In this document: one piece after another, positions 63,908 through 64,000 of the stretch
Position numbering within the stretch: the stretch's first letter is position 1
Layout of the letters: each line of letters begins with the position of its first letter
Made by a program: the position numbers and the translations under genes
The notes under the pieces: generated by a model
The model's database searches: none
Seen by the model: the letters and a program-made list of their open reading frames with translations, nothing else
What the model was told of the DNA's origin: nothing
Origin: Macrosoma leucophasiata
Taxonomy: Eukaryota; Arthropoda; Insecta; Lepidoptera; Hedylidae
Assembly (NCBI GenBank): GCA_036365455.1
Contig: JAWQUS010000017.1
Location: 10,788,001 to 10,852,000, forward strand
Direction of reading: 5' to 3'
Length of the DNA stretch: 64,000 nucleotides

Positions 63908-64000
63908 ATAGGTTGGGGAAAAAGTCTTTTCGCATTATAGTATGAATGAACTTGTAATAAAATCTCTTTGGCTGTAGTATTTGTATCTGGCTGGTTTTGG
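63908..64000 (+). mobile_element. 5' end of a second mariner copy (cut by window edge)
   Basis: ATAGGTTGGGGAAAAAGTCT followed by TTTCGCATTATAGTATGAAT, and on to the window end, is the reverse complement of 27208-27298 with hardly a mismatch. A TA precedes it. The rest of the element, possibly with a better transposase, lies beyond the window. Confidence 0.9.

Overview
This window is animal nuclear DNA, almost certainly from a moth or butterfly (Lepidoptera). The grounds are an AT-rich background with long introns, GT-AG exons of three conserved animal genes, and a dense load of repeat types typical of lepidopteran genomes: Helitron relics ending CTAGT, tRNA-derived SINEs, RTE-like and Jockey/CR1-like LINE tails, and mariner. 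There are no operons, CRISPR arrays or prokaryotic features. The species cannot be named from sequence alone.

Layout. Positions 1-22.9 kb hold no gene I can support. This stretch is AT-rich with scattered GC-rich islets, Helitron, SINE and LINE relics, and an unexplained array of three ~400-490 bp repeats at 4.4-5.5 kb that starts with two back-to-back palindromes. A GC-rich block at about 22.98-23.2 kb looks like a promoter and 5' leader. From 23.5 to 46.7 kb, on the + strand, I assembled an 11-exon gene for the AUTS2/fibrosin family (Drosophila tay bridge). Ten splice junctions agree in phase and give about 1,321 codons. The exons are strikingly GC-rich and low in complexity (Pro/Ala/His), while the introns are AT-rich and full of transposons.

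Positions 47.2-51.2 kb lie between two convergent genes and carry a 1.7 kb DNA transposon with ~630 bp inverted arms. From 56.7 down to 51.3 kb, on the - strand, is NDUFS7, the complex I subunit that binds cluster N2, in four exons (219 aa). Its introns hold an ORF1-only LINE, which resembles mammalian HAL1 in layout, and a 1.05 kb palindrome of four tRNA-like 307-bp units flanked by a 12-bp target-site duplication. Positions 57.2-60.8 kb are a decayed Jockey/CR1-like LINE between the divergent NDUFS7 and RAD17 promoters. From 62.7 kb to the window edge, on the + strand, are the first three coding exons of RAD17, the checkpoint clamp loader, including the Walker A motif. The window ends inside a second copy of the mariner found at 26-27 kb.

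The genes do not form a pathway: they are a chromatin regulator, a respiratory subunit and a DNA-damage checkpoint protein. I found no convincing wholly new system. The most unusual items are the palindromic tRNA-like insertion, the ORF1-only LINE, the 4.4 kb tandem array, a perfect 26-bp hairpin in a tay intron, a 67-bp duplication that copies a tay splice donor, and an in-frame 84-nt candidate exitron in the last tay exon.
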